A stretch of DNA of 64,000 bases from Allium sativum (Eukaryota > Streptophyta > Magnoliopsida > Asparagales > Amaryllidaceae). A program made the translations under genes and the position numbers. Where the stretch lies: assembly GCA_030737875.1 (NCBI GenBank), contig CM060911.1, positions 97,298,599 through 97,362,598 of the forward strand, written 5' to 3'. Positions 9,781 to 22,805 of this stretch are shown one piece after another. The notes below the pieces were generated by a model. That model made no database searches and was not told where the DNA came from. It saw only the letters and a program-made list of their open reading frames with translations. Each line of letters starts with the position of its first letter. Position 1 is the stretch's first letter.

Positions 9781-10970
9781 GCAACAAGAACTGGTGATAC
9801 TCCATTTTCGATCATTTCAATCTAATTAAAGATTCATTAAAACTCCACTTAGTTTTAATCTTTAACTGGGTTAAAGAATCAGTGTCATTTAAAACACGGT
9901 TCACGATAAACCCAAAATCACATTCCATTAATTATTGGGTTAAAGAACAAGTGTTATTTAAAACACTGTTCACGATAAACCCAAAAATCAATACCAATTC
10001 AATTCCAATTAAATATCGTTTAATTGGCACACTTCATTAAATCTAAATAAAAAGATTTAATCTTTTCTCAACTGGGTTCAAGAACAGTGTTAGTGAAGAC
10101 ACCATTCAAGACAAACCCAAATCACATTTGATATTCAATACAAGGCTCTGAATAGAAAATATATCGGCTTATATTCAATATCAAATTCTACGACTAACAA
10201 ATGTCGTACTGGAAATAACGATATAAATATATATCTTTCAAATTTCCATAACAACATCTGTATAATCACGAATTCCAACATCGAAATATTCCGAAGACAA
10301 TTTCGATTCAAATCCACTCCAATGCAATCATTGGAAATTTTGATTATTTTCAAAACCCTTTTCAAATTCAATTTATTTATTTAAAAATAAATAGAATTAT
10401 AATTCTAGTTCAAAACTAGTTCATTTCGATAAAAATCTATTTTTATCCTTTCAAATATTTAGTTTTTCATCCCAATCCTTTCTAAATCATTTCTTATGAT
10501 TTTACACAAATTATTACTATTTTTAATAATTTTATCAAGGCCCGTACAGCCGATTTTCAACAATGGCCATCGAACTGCACTTATAGCGACCTTTTTCAAA
10601 TTTGATTTGGACATAATTCCAAATCCAACTGTTAGATTTCTAATTTCTAATATTCGTTAGAAAGCTCTTTTCGATACGAACCCAACGGTTCCGGTTTTAG
10701 GAGAATCCGACGGTCGGATCTCCCGTAATGTCCGTTTGAAATAAATGGTCGAAATTCATGAACTGCCACGGCGCGGCGCGTTCTATTCAGGCCATTATAT
10801 TATATATATAATATATATTTCGTCGATTTTCTATTCAAAACGAATTATATAAATAGTTTTAAAATTCGTTTCAAAATCTATTTCAACTTCCATTTCAATT
10901 CAAAGCAAAATTGAATTCTTCTTTATAAATTCGTTTCTAAATTCATTTCTATTCAATTCAAATTTCAATT

Positions 10971-11650
10971 CAATTTGAATTCATTTCAATTCGCTTTCAA
11001 TTCAATTTGAATTCGTTTTCAATTCAATTCATTTCGAAATCGTTTTCAATTCAATTCATTCCGAAATCGTTTTCAATTCAATTTATTTCGAAATCGTTTT
11101 CAATTCACTTTGAATTCGTTTTCAATTCAATTCATTTCGAAATCGTTTTCAATTCAATTCATTCCGAAATCGTTTTCAATTCAATTCATTCCGAAATCGT
11201 TTTCAGTTCAATTCATTTCGAAATCGTTTTCAATTCACTTTGAATTCGTTTTCAATTCACTTTGAATTCGTTTTCAATTCAATTCATTTCGAAATCGTTT
11301 TCAATTCAATTCATTCCGAAATCGTTTTCAATTCAATTTATTTCGAAATCGTTTTCAATTCAATTCATTTCAAAATCGTTTTCAATTCACTTTATTTCGA
11401 AATCGTTTTCAATTCACTTCATTTCGAAATCGTTTTCAATTCAATTCATTTCGAAATCGTTTTCAATTCAATTCATTTCGAAATCGTTTTCAATTCACTT
11501 TATTTCGAAATCGTTTTCAATTCAATTCATTTCGAAATCGTTTTCAATTCAATTCATTTCGAAATCGTTTTCAATTCACTTTATTTCGAAATCGTTTTCA
11601 ATTCACTTCATTTCGAAATATTCGATTCAATTCATTTCGAAATATTCGAT
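10971..11650. repeat. 27-bp minisatellite in B LTR2
   Basis: Same unit and order as in LTR1, with a block of about 65 bp (between about 11215 and 11260) missing relative to LTR1 and LTR3. Confidence 0.9.
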
Positions 11651-12665
11651 TTCAAAATTACTTTTTAATATTCATTTTAAAATGAATAAAATCGATATAA
11701 ATATCGTTCACGTCAAAATGGCGTCAATCTAATCAACACGGCTTCATATATTGATATTTTCAAATATTCCATTTCGAATATTTCTATTTCAAATATTTCT
11801 ATTTTAAAACTGGAATGAGGCCCAATCAATTACCATATAAAGTTAATTATATGGATTTTCATACAACACATGTATATAATAACATGAAAAAATAATCAAC
11901 CATCAACCAAAGTGCACTACACTGTATAAGCATCAAATATAGATATCCAATGCTTAAAACAGCCTGTCAATCAACCGATCGACATATTCAATCAATCGGG
12001 ATGAGTGAACTTCAAATTTCATCCCAACACCCGTGTGGGGTTTCAAACAATCAAACACATATTTTATTTGTGCTATTGGGCGATGTGTAAAATTTATCGT
12101 CCCAATCAATGTCATTCAAATAGGTGTACATAAACAAACCGTCTGGTTTGTAAATGAATATTTATTTTATTCACTTCATGTTAAAAATTATATTTTTAAC
12201 GATAAAACATTTTATTTCAACCTATGAATTTCTATTCAATTCATTTACACAATAAAATGATATTTTTATTTTCTAACATATTTTAGAAAATTTCGGCGGC
12301 ATAACGGCACGATACTAGAAACGGGACGAGGCCTAGCCTTATCCCCGGTCTAGTGAAGGCCCACGCCATTCACACATCATCAAATCAATTCACTTCACCA
12401 CACAATTCAATTTCAATCAAATAATCCAACTAATCTACGCAACCAAACAAACAAGTCCATGGTCTGTGGACGATTGTGTCGGGTGCTACTAAGCACCGTC
12501 TGCATCCTAGTATATATATATAACTAGAAAAAGAAATTGAAAGGTGAGAAATTCTCACAGATAGCTATCCTAGCTCCACGGCACTTCTAATGCAGGAAAT
12601 CTTCGCCAACTCGCCTTTTTGCCGCTTTCGCCTGTATTCTCTACATATGTAAAAATCGAATTTTT

Positions 12666-12975
12666 ACTTCGCTATTCAATATATAAACATCATATTTTTA
12701 ATTCGAAGTTCAACATATAAAAATCATATTTTTAATTCGAAGTTCAATATATAAAAATCATATTTTTATTTCGAAGTTCAACATATAAAAATCATATTTT
12801 TAATTCGAAGTTCAATATATAAAAATCATATTTTTATTTCGAAGTTCAACATATAAAAATCATATTTTTATCCGAAGTTCAATATATAAAAATCATATTT
12901 TTAATTCGAAGTTCAACATATAAAAATCATATTTTTAATTCGAAGTTCAACATATAAAAATCGTATTTTTACCAC
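12666..12975. repeat. 34-bp AT-rich tandem repeat in B LTR2
   Basis: Same unit as at 6515-6830, again followed on the right by degenerate AT-rich repeats up to the GC island. Confidence 0.85.
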
Positions 12976-13387
12976 TTCTAAATAGTAAAGATTATATTTT
13001 TAATACTTTAAAAATATAAGAATCATATTTCACTCCTTCTACTTAATAAAATTCCGGCTTTTCTATTTTCAAAATATGATCTTTTCTATTCTAAAAAAGA
13101 TGTGATCTTTTTCTATTTAAAGTTTAAATCTTTTCCTTTTTTAAAAATTCAAATCTTCTTCCCTTTTTAAAATCTTAGAATAAAATAAAATCAGTTTTAC
13201 TTCTTTTAAAAAAAATCAGTTTTATTTCTTTTAAAAAAATCCATTTTCAATCTTTTTTAAAAAAAAATCCGTTTTCAATCTTTTTTAAAAAAAAATCAGT
13301 TTTAAAAAATCCTAAAAATCAATCAGTTTTATTTATCCACTATTTATATAAAATAAAAATAAATTAAATAAATAAATAAAAACTTAC

Positions 13388-13760
13388 AGGGGGGGGGCGT
13401 CAGGCCGGCGGTCGATACTGCGAGGGGGCTCGGGGTTGGTGGCGCTTCGAGGTGGCGGAGGTGAAGAAGGAGGGGAGGGCGGCGGGAAGGGAGGGCTAGG
13501 GTTAGGGTTTTCCTGGGGGTGCGGTGCTCGATTGCCGACCGGGGGGGGGGGGGGGATGCTGCGCGTTGCGGTCGAGGTGGAAGAGAGGGGGAGGGGGTCT
13601 CCGATGAGGCGCGGTGGCCCTTGGGGAGGGCGGCGGCTCCTCCCCGCCTTCGTCGCCTCCGTCATCTTCTTCTTCTCTTTTTTTTTTTTTCCTTTTTTCT
13701 AGAATGAAACGAACGGGGGGGGGGGGGCAGAGCGGGTTTAAGGGGAGGGGGAGATAATTT
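13388..13760 (-). other. CT/GC-rich exon-like island with donor-like end (B LTR2)
   Basis: Copy of the island at 7238-7600. The donor-like GTAAG begins at 13387 on the minus strand. C-run lengths differ from LTR1, shifting the possible frame. Confidence 0.45.
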
Positions 13761-14671
13761 TTTTTTTATTATATTTATTTATTTATTAATTATTTAATTT
13801 GCAAAGAGTTGACTTTTACATACGACCTCGAAATGAGGCCCACCGCCTGTCGTCCATAGCGTTCTACCCCCATTCCGAACACAATGGGATATATATCGCA
13901 AGTTGATTCGATCGTTTGAATCAGTTTCCATTAAATTTACATTTAAATCTATATATTGAATTTTAAACGCGCATTTCAAATTACCTAGGTCACATACGAA
14001 CTTTAAAAATTCCAGAAAAATATTTTCTAGCTTCGTATTGACGATACGGTCCTAACAAAACTAGTTTCGTCGAATTCTGAGACCGTTTGAAAAATGGCCA
14101 ATTTCCAGTCGATTAAAATCAACTGAAACTGGTCAAACGCGTTTTCCTTTGCCACACTCACATATTGATTCGAAAAATTATGAAATTTGAAACCTAGCAA
14201 TAACTTAACATCACGGACCCAACAAAACTGGTTTTGTCGAAATCCGAGGTCGTTTGCAAAATGTCCATTTTTAAGGGCCTGAATTCCATAGCGACTATTC
14301 AGAATTTTCAACTGGACATATCTTTTGATTCCCGCTACGAACTTTCGATTTTTCGGATTCGTTGGAAAGATATTATCAATTAGATCCTATCATTTTTGGT
14401 TTCACCAAAATCCGGATTGTTTTGCACCCGGTACATTCAATTGAAGTTTGAAATCGAATTATCGAACTACCGCGCCATTTTCAATTCTATTTATAATTAT
14501 ATATAAATATTTATATTCTAACGACGACGCGTATAATATATACGTTCGAATTCTATTCAAAATAAATTTCTCGACGATATTATTTAAAATAATTCATTTT
14601 AAATAATCGAAATTCGCTAAAATTGCCAAAATAAAAATTTCAAACTGGCCCAGATTTTGCGGGTTATTACA

Positions 14672-15703
14672 ATCTCCCCAACTTAAAACTTTTCGTCCCC
14701 GAAAAGGAACAAAGTCGAAAGTGGTTTGATTATCCAAATCTACGTTCGATCTGGCTTTCATTCTCCAATTTTTAGTTTCTGAGAATTTTTCTAAAATCTC
14801 AAAAATTTGGCTAACACCCTAAATTTTTGAAAATTTTCGCCATAACCTCCCCTGCACCGGGAGCATCGGGGAATTTCAAATAGCTTCCCCGGTCCTTCAG
14901 ATCTTAGAAAGAAAAAGAAAAGGCCAAGCGGCTAGCCAATAGGCTCACAAAATCATCATCACCCAAACAAAACAGGAAATTATGTAGTAAACATGTACCT
15001 ATTTGTCGGGCAAACCAATTTTATTCTCTGGCTCTAGCCTCCTTGCTATGACCTGTTCAATGATATACATGTATATGCAAGCAGATGCGACCAATTTTCA
15101 ATACAATTCAATATTTGATTCAATTAGGCTAAATGGTTCAAAATTATCAAACAATTAAACAAACAACACAATCATCAATCAATTAATGAATTAGAGTTTC
15201 AAATTCATAATTTTGATATATATAAAGAATATCATATTTTGATGCCAAATCACAACAATTAGCCCTATCTAATTTTGGTTCTCACACCAGTCTAATGGAA
15301 ATATATAGATATTACACGTTTGTCACTCGAATATAAATTCTGATGATGATATATCAATCATCAGAATCACTCCCGGGCGACTAGAGCGTAATTCTATATC
15401 TATCCAGTATATTAAAATTTCGAATACACGCGGATCAGACGTATACGCAAAATCTATATATACTGGATTGTCCACATCAATATAAATAAATAACCAAATA
15501 CGAATAGTTGATTTAGATTTTCAAAACAAAATTTGTTCTCATTTGAAAAATATACTCTTCACACTCGTTCTAGGATACTACTGATCCCATCTCTAACGAG
15601 TCATTCCATTGGGTATTACTAATCCAATATCTGATGAATTCTTTCGTATGGTTCTAATGTGTCTTGTTCTCTGAGCTTTGTAAACCAAAGCTCTGATACC
15701 ACG
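14672..15703 (-). mobile_element. Element B internal region 2
   Basis: 1032 bp, identical in length to internal 1 and differing at about four bases by eye. Inverted PPT at the left edge, PBS 15690-15701 at the right edge, twin hairpins at 15571-15628, palindromic-loop hairpin at 15337-15367. No coding capacity seen. The near identity dates the duplication as recent. Confidence 0.88.
15690..15701 (-). other. Primer-binding site, element B (next to LTR3)
   Basis: TGGTATCAGAGC on the minus strand, two bases from LTR3. This is the PBS of the genuine 5' end of element B. Confidence 0.9.
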
Positions 15704-17114
15704 TGTAAAATAGCCGACGAAATCCGGTAGGCTTTGCAACCATCCCTTCATCCCCCAAGCAGCAGGTAAAACCCACCGTGGCTTTCACATGGTCCCCCAG
15801 TTACTTGTTTTACGGCGACCCTCTCGAGTCTCCCGGCCACTGCCTAACCAACCCCCACCACAAGGGACATGTGGGGGTAAGAGTCTCCCGTTCGCCACCA
15901 AACCGCGAAGCGAGAACCCCCATCACGCCTGGAGCAAAACTGGTGATACTCCATTTTCGATCATTTCAATCTAATTAAAGATTCATTAAAACTCCACTTA
16001 GTTTTAATCTTTAACTGGGTTAAAGAATCAGTGTCATTTAAAACACGGTTCACGATAAACCCAAAATCACATTCCATTAATTATTGGGTTAAAGAACAAG
16101 TGTTATTTAAAACACTGTTCACGATAAACCCAAAAATCAATACCAATTCAATTCCAATTAAATATCGTTTAATTGGCACACTTCATTAAATCTAAATAAA
16201 AAGATTTAATCTTTTCTCAACTGGATTCAAGAACAGTGTTAGTGAAGACACCATTCAAGACAAACCCAAATCACATTTGATATTCAATACAAGGCTCTGA
16301 ATAGAAAATATATCGGCTTATATTCAATATCAAATTCTACGACTAACAAATGTCGTACTGGAAATAACGATATAAATATATATCTTTCAAATTTCCATAA
16401 CAACATCTGTATAATCACGAATTCCAACATCGAAATATTCCGAAGACAATTTCGATTCAAATCCACTCCAATGCAATCATTGGAAATTTTGATTATTTTC
16501 AAAACCCTTTTCAAATTCAATTTATTTATTTAAAAATAAATAGAATTATAATTCTAGTTCATAACTAGTTCATTTCGATAAAAATCTATTTTTATCCTTT
16601 CAAATATGGAGTTTTTCATCCCAATCCTTTCTAAATCATTTCTTATGATTTTACACAAATTATTACTATTTTTAATAATTTTGTCAAGGCCCGTACAGCC
16701 GATTTTCAACAATGGCCATCGAACTGCACTTATAGCGACCTTTTTCAAATTTGATTTGGACATAATTCCAAATCCAACTGTTAGATTTCTAATTTCTAAT
16801 ATTCGTTAGAAAGCTCTTTTCGATACGAACCCAACGGTTCCGGTTTTAGGAGAATCCGACGGTCGGATCTCCCGTAATGTCCGTTTGAAATAAATGGTCG
16901 AAATTCACGAACTGCCACGGCGCGGCGCGTTCTATTCAGGCCATTATATTATATATATAATATATATTTCGTCGATTTTCTATTCAAAACGAATTATATA
17001 AATAGTTTTAAAATTCGTTTCAAAATCTATTTCAACTTCCATTTCAATTCAAAGCAAAATTGAATTCTTCTTTATAAATTCGTTTCTAAATTCATTTCTA
17101 TTCAATTCAAATTT

Positions 17115-17830
17115 CAATTCAATTTGAATTCATTTCAATTCGCTTTCAATTCAATTTGAATTCGTTTTCAGTTCAATTCATTTCGAAATCGTTTTCAATT
17201 CAATTCATTCCGAAATCGTTTTCAATTCAATTTATTTCGAAATCGTTTTCAATTCACTTTGAATTCGTTTTCAATTCAATTCATTTCGAAATCGTTTTCA
17301 ATTCAATTCATTCCGAAATCGTTTTCAATTCAATTCATTCCGAAATCGTTTTCAATTCAATTCATTTCGAAATCGTTTTCAATTCACTTTATTTCGAAAT
17401 CGTTTTCAATTCACTTTGAATTCGTTTTCAATTCACTTTGAATTCGTTTTCAATTCAATTCATTTCGAAATCGTTTTCAATTCAATTCATTCCGAAATCG
17501 TTTTCAATTCAATTTATTTCGAAATCGTTTTCAATTCAATTCATTTCAAAATCGTTTTCAATTCACTTTATTTCGAAATCGTTTTCAATTCACTTCATTT
17601 CGAAATCGTTTTCAATTCAATTCATTTCGAAATCGTTTTCAATTCAATTCATTTCGAAATCGTTTTCAATTCACTTTATTTCGAAATCGTTTTCAATTCA
17701 ATTCATTTCGAAATCGTTTTCAATTCAATTCATTTCGAAATCGTTTTCAATTCACTTTATTTCGAAATCGTTTTCAATTCACTTCATTTCGAAATATTCG
17801 ATTCAATTCATTTCGAAATATTCGATTTCA
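17115..17830. repeat. 27-bp minisatellite in B LTR3
   Basis: Same array as in LTR1, in full length. Variant units (for example 'catttcaaaatcg' near 17545) match LTR2 and not LTR1. Confidence 0.9.
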
Positions 17831-18841
17831 AAATTACTTTTTAGTATTCATTTTAAAATGAATAAAATCGATATAAATATCGTTCACGTCAAAATGGCGT
17901 CAATCTAATCAACACGGCTTCATATATTGATATTTTCAAATTTTCCATTTCGAATATTTCTATTTCAAATATTTCTATTTTAAAACTGGAATGAGGCCCA
18001 ATCAATTACCATATAAAGTTAATTATATGGATTTTCATACAACACATGTATATAATAACATGGAAAAATAATCAACCATCAACCAAAGTGCACTACACTG
18101 TATAAGCATCAAATATAGATATCCAATGCTTAAAACAGCCTGTCAATCAACCGATCGACATATTCAATCAATCGGGATGAGTGAACTTCAAATTTCATCC
18201 CAACACCCGTGTGGGGTTTCAAACAATCAAACACATATTTTATTTGTGCTATTGGGCGATGTGTAAAATTTATCGTCCCAATCAATGTCATTCAAATAGG
18301 TGTACATAAACAAACCGTCTGGTTTGTAAATGAATATTTATTTTATTCACTTCATGTTAAAAATTATATTTTTAACGATAAAACATTTTATTTCAACCTA
18401 TGAATTTCTATTCAATTCATTTACATAATAAAATGATATTTTTATTTTCTAACATATTTTAGAAAATTTCGGCGGCATAACGGCACGATACTAGAAACGG
18501 GACGAGGCCTAGCCTTATCCCCGGTCTAGTGAAGGCCCACGCCATTCACACATCATCAAATCAATTCACTTCACCACACAATTCAATTTCAATCAAATAA
18601 TCCAACTAATCTACGCAAACAAACAAACAAGTCCATGGTCTGTGGACGATTGTGTCGGGTGCTACTAAGCACCGTCTGCATCCTAGTATATATATATAAC
18701 TAGAAAAAGAAATTGAAAGGTGAGAAATTCTCACAGATAGCTATCCTAGCTACACGGCACTTCTAATGCAGGAAATCTTCGCCAACTCGCCTTTTTGCCT
18801 CTTTCGCCTGTATTCTCTACATATGTAAAAATCGAATTTTT

Positions 18842-19160
18842 ACTTCGCTATTCAATATATAAACATCATATTTTTAATTCGAAGTTCAACATATAAAAAT
18901 CATATTTTTAATTCGAAGTTCAATATATAAAAATCATATTTTTATTTCGAAGTTCAATTCGAAGTTCAACATATAAAAATCATATTTTTAATTCGAAGTT
19001 CAATATATAAAAATCATATTTTTATTTCGAAGTTCAACATATAAAAATCATATTTTTATCCGAAGTTCAATATATAAAAATCAAATTTTTAATTCGAAGT
19101 TCAACATATAAAAATCATATTTTTAATTCGAAGTTCAACATATAAAAATCATATTTTTAC
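18842..19160. repeat. 34-bp AT-rich tandem repeat in B LTR3
   Basis: Same repeat as in LTR1 and LTR2, with one extra partial unit ('ttcgaagttcaattcgaagttc' type duplication near 18945-18965). Confidence 0.8.
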
Positions 19161-19577
19161 CACTTCTATATAGTAAAGATTATATTTTTAATACTTTAAA
19201 AATATAAGAATCATATTTAACTCCTTCTACTTAATAAAATTCCGGCTTTTCTATTTTCAAAATATGATCTTTTCTATTCTAAAAAAGATGTGATCTTTTT
19301 CTATTTAAAGTTTAAATCTTTTCCTTTTTTAAAAATTCAAATCTTCTTCCCTTTTTAAAATCTTAGAATAAAATAAAATTAGTTTTACTTCTTTTAAAAA
19401 AAATCAGTTTTATTTCTTTTAAAAAAATCCGTTTTCAATCTTTTTTTAAAAAAAAAATCCGTTTTCAATCTTTTTTAAAAAAAAATCAGTTTTAAAAAAT
19501 CCTAAAAATCAATCAGTTTTATTTATCCACTATTTATATAAAATAAAAATAAATTAAATAAATAAATAAAAACTTAC

Positions 19578-19945
19578 AGGGGGGGGGGCGTCAGGCCGGC
19601 GGTCGATACTGCGAGGGGGCTCGGGGTTGGTGGCGCTTCGAGGTGGCGGAGGTGAAGAAGGAGGGGAAGGCGGCGGGAAGGGAGGGCTAGGGTTAGGGTT
19701 TTCCTGGGGGTGCGGTGCTCGATTGCCGACTGGGGGGGGGGGGGATGCTGCGCGTTGCGGTCGAGGTGGAAGAGAGGGGGGGGGGGGTCTCCGATGAGGC
19801 GTGGTGGCCCTTGGGGAGGGCGGCGGCTCCTCCCCGCCTTCGTCGCCTCCGTCATCTTCTTCTTCTCTTTTTTTTTTCCTTTTTTCTAGAATGAAACGAA
19901 CGGGGGAGGGGGGGGGGGGCTAGAGCGGGTTTAAGGGGGGGGAGA
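19578..19945 (-). other. CT/GC-rich exon-like island with donor-like end (B LTR3)
   Basis: Third copy of the island in B, with private changes shared by neither LTR1 nor LTR2 (near 19671, 19731 and 19801). Ends at GTAAG on the minus strand. Confidence 0.45.
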
Positions 19946-20863
19946 TAAAATTTTTTTTTATTATATTTATTTATTTATTAATTATTTAATTTGCAAAGAG
20001 TTGACTTTTACATACGACCTCGAAACGAGGCCCACCGCCTGTCGTCCATAGCGTTCTACCCCCATTCCGAACACAATGGGATATATATCGCAAGTTGATT
20101 CGATCGTTTGAATCAGTTTCCATTAAATTTACATTTAAATCTATATATTGAATTCTAAACGCGCATTTCAAATTACCTAGGTCACATACGAACTTTAAAA
20201 ATTCCAGAAAAATATTTTCTAGCTTCGTATTGACGATACGGTCCTAACAAAACTAGTTTCGTCGAATTCTGAGACCGTTTGAAAAATGGCCAATTTCCAG
20301 TCGATTAAAATCAACTGAAACTGGTCAAACGCGTTTTCCTTTGCCACTCTCACATATTGATTCGAAAAATTATGAAATTTGAAACCTAGCAATAACTTAA
20401 CATCACGGACCCAACAAAACTGGTTTCGTCGAAATCCGAGGTCGTTTGCAAAATGTCCATTTTTAAGGGCCTGAATTCCATAGCGACTATTCAGAATTTT
20501 CAACTGGACATATCTTTTGATTCCCGCTACGAACTTTCGATTTTTCGGATTCGTTGGAAAGATATTATCAATTAGATCCTATCATTTTTGGTTTCACCAA
20601 AATCTGGATTGTTTTGCACCCGGTACATTCAATTGAAGTTTGAAATCGAATTATCGAACTACCGCGCCATTTTCAATTCTATTTATAATTATATATAAAT
20701 ATTTATATTCTAACGACGACGCGTATAATATATACGTTCGAATTCTATTCAAAATAAATTTCTCGACGATATTATTTAAAATAATTCATTTTAAATAATC
20801 GAAATTCGCTAAAATTGCCAAAATAAAAATTTCAAACTGGCCCAGAATTTGCGGGTTATTACA

Positions 20864-20868
20864 ACTCT
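20864..20868. repeat. Right target-site duplication of element B (ACTCT)
   Basis: Second copy of the 5-bp duplication, followed by 'ggatgatggttgattattta', which continues the LTR of A in register with D at about 43144. Confidence 0.93.
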
Positions 20869-22800
20869 GGATGATGGTTGATTATTTATCGTTGTTATTT
20901 AATACATGTGTTGTAGAAACTCCATATAATTAACATTATATGGAAATTGATTGGGCCTCATTCCAGTTTTGAAATAGAATATCTGAATAGAAATATTTGA
21001 AAAGAGATATTCGAAAAGAGATATTTGAAATAGAATATTTGAAAATAGAAATATATGAAGCCGTGTTGATTAGATTGACGCCATTTTGACGTGAACGATA
21101 TTTATATCGATTTTATTCATTTTTTAATTAATACTGAAAAGTGATTTCAATAATCGAACATTATAGAATTCAAATCGAATTAAAATTAAATTGAAATGAT
21201 TTGAAATTCGAATTAAATTGAAATGATTTGAAATTCGAATTAAATTGAAATGAATGGAAATTCGAAATAAATTGAATAGAATTGAAATTCGAATTGAATT
21301 GAAATCGAATTGAATTGAAATCGATTTGAAATGAAATTAAAACGAATTTATATTGGAATATTCAATTTTGATTAGAAATTGAATATGAAGTTGAAATCGT
21401 TTCGAAAACGAATTTAAAACGATTTATAAAATTCGTTTCGAAAGGAAATCGATGAAGTATATATTATATATATAATATAATGGCCTGAATAGAACGCGCC
21501 GCGCCGTGGCAGTTCGTTAATTTCGACCATTGACTTCGAATGGATATTGCGGGAGATCCGACCATCGGATTCTCCTAAAACTAGGAACATTGGGTTCGTA
21601 TCGAAAAGAGCTTTCTAACGAATATTAGAAATTCGAAATCTAACGGTTAGATTTGGAATTATGTCCAAATCAAATCTGGAAAAGGTCGTTGTAAGTGCAG
21701 TTCGATGGCCGTTGATGGAAATCGACTGTACGGGCCTTGATAAAATTATTAAAAATATCAATAATTTGTGTAAAATCATAAGAAATGATATGGGAAGAAT
21801 CAGGAAGAAAAAATCCATATTTGAAAAGATAAAAATAGATTTTTATTGAAATAAACTAGTTTTGAACTAGAATTATAATTCTATTTATTTTTAAATAAAT
21901 AAATTGAATTTGAAATGGTTTTAAAAGAAACCAGAATTTCCAATAATTGAATTGGAATGGATTTGAATCGAAATTGTCTTCGGAATATTTTGATATTTGG
22001 ACTTCGTGATGATACAGATATTGTTATGGGAATTTGAAAGATATATTAATATCGTTATTTCCAATACGATATTTGTTAGTCGTAGAATTTGATATTGAAT
22101 ATAAGCCAGTATATTTTCTATTCAGAGCCTTGTATTTACTATCAATGGGATTTGGGTTTGTCGTGAATGGTTTCTTTATTAACACTGTTCTTAAGCCCAG
22201 TTGAGAAAAAGATTAAATCTTTTTTTTAGATTTAATGAAGTGTACCAATTAAATAATATTTAATTGGAATTGAATTGGTATTGATTTTTGGGTTTATCGT
22301 GAACAGTGTTTTAAATAACACTTGTTCTTTAACCCGATAATTAATGGAATGTGATTTTGGGTTGTCGTGAACGGTATCTTCAATAATACTGTTCTTAGAC
22401 CCAACGGAGTTAAGAAAATCAGAAACTAACTGGAGATTAGTTAAGTTGAATGGTTTCTTGGGTATTGATCTGATGTTGGTTTCGGCCTTCGGGGTTAATA
22501 TTTAGGGAACTGCTCACTTGTTAATTCATGGTTAGGGACTGATTGAAATGTGATGTGATTTTGGGGTTTATCGTGAACCGTGTTTTTAAATGACACTGAT
22601 TCTTTAACCCAGTCAAAGATTAAAACTAAGTGGAGTTTTAATGAATCTTTAATCTGATTGAAAAAATCGAGAATGGAGTATCACCAGTTTTACTCTAGAC
22701 GGTGGTTAAATCTTTAATTATATTTGAACGTGAAATGGTAATTGAATTTACCGATAACACTGTGGTGTTAGATATGAAGTATGACCAGTTTTACTTCATG

Positions 22801-22805
22801 GGATG
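22801..22805. repeat. Left target-site duplication of element C (GGATG)
   Basis: GGATG here against GGACG at 39942-39946 (one substitution). The empty site 'catgggatgaatagg' is seen at about 56835-56850 in D. Confidence 0.85.

Larger units (their letters stand above)
9554..14671 (-). mobile_element. Element B LTR2 (middle, recombinant LTR, 5.1 kb)
   Basis: Begins TGTAAAATAGCC and ends TTATTACA. The first ~225 bp are a GC-rich segment not found in LTR1; from 9791 on it aligns with LTR1 3618 on. Left of about 12.9 kb it shares variants with LTR3 (for example the 18-bp insertion near 10922 and the 'ggcgcggcgcg' site near 10770). Right of about 13.4 kb it shares variants with LTR1 (for example near 13539 and 14651-14660). 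The 27-bp array is shorter here. It contains a local cluster of private changes at about 9774-9790. Confidence 0.88.
1621..20863 (-). mobile_element. Element B: triple-LTR non-autonomous retrotransposon (LTR-int-LTR-int-LTR)
   Basis: A 19.2-kb insertion in minus orientation with terminal TG...CA and a perfect 5-bp TSD. It holds three LTRs (1621-8521, 9554-14671, 15704-20863) and two internal regions of 1032 bp (8522-9553, 14672-15703), giving a 6150-bp tandem period. There is no gag-pol. The two internals differ at about four positions by eye. LTR2 follows variants of LTR3 in its left part and of LTR1 in its right part, as expected for unequal crossing-over between the outer LTRs of sister or homologous copies. 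It is nested in the 3' LTR of A. An assembly artefact is possible but would not easily produce the mosaic of variants. Confidence 0.9.
15704..20863 (-). mobile_element. Element B LTR3 (5' LTR, short-U5 form, 5.2 kb)
   Basis: Begins TGTAAAATAGCC, ends TTATTACA before TSD ACTCT. Same architecture as LTR2: substituted end (15704 to about 15927, then the junction 'catcacgcctggagc'), 27-bp array (about 17115-17830), 34-bp AT repeats (about 18842-19160), GC island (19578-19945, donor GTAAG from 19577). LTR1 and LTR3 of one insertion should be identical at birth, so the different U5 ends are odd. Confidence 0.88.
20864..22805 (+). mobile_element. Element A 3' LTR, segment 2 of 3
   Basis: Resumes the A LTR after element B and runs to the GGATG target of C. 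It contains a short degenerate version of the 27-bp repeat (about 21165-21350), the block 'gaacgcgccgcgccgtggc', and several GGGTT...AACCC palindromic modules (about 22147-22612). About 130 bp near 22430-22560 is not seen in D. Both strands show a short frame at 21615-21849 that recurs in all LTR copies as imperfectly conserved sequence; not called as a gene. Confidence 0.88.

Noticed and set aside
9628..9825. 65-codon frame over the substituted U5 of LTR2 (also 15778-15978)
   Set aside because: It crosses the junction into LTR sequence, and an alternative frame is also open in LTR3.
21615..21849. Short frames on both strands recurring in each LTR (also 4232-4487, 16554-16809, 55472-55675)
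   Set aside because: Recurrence is due to LTR copies; both strands are open, lengths vary and no motif is seen.
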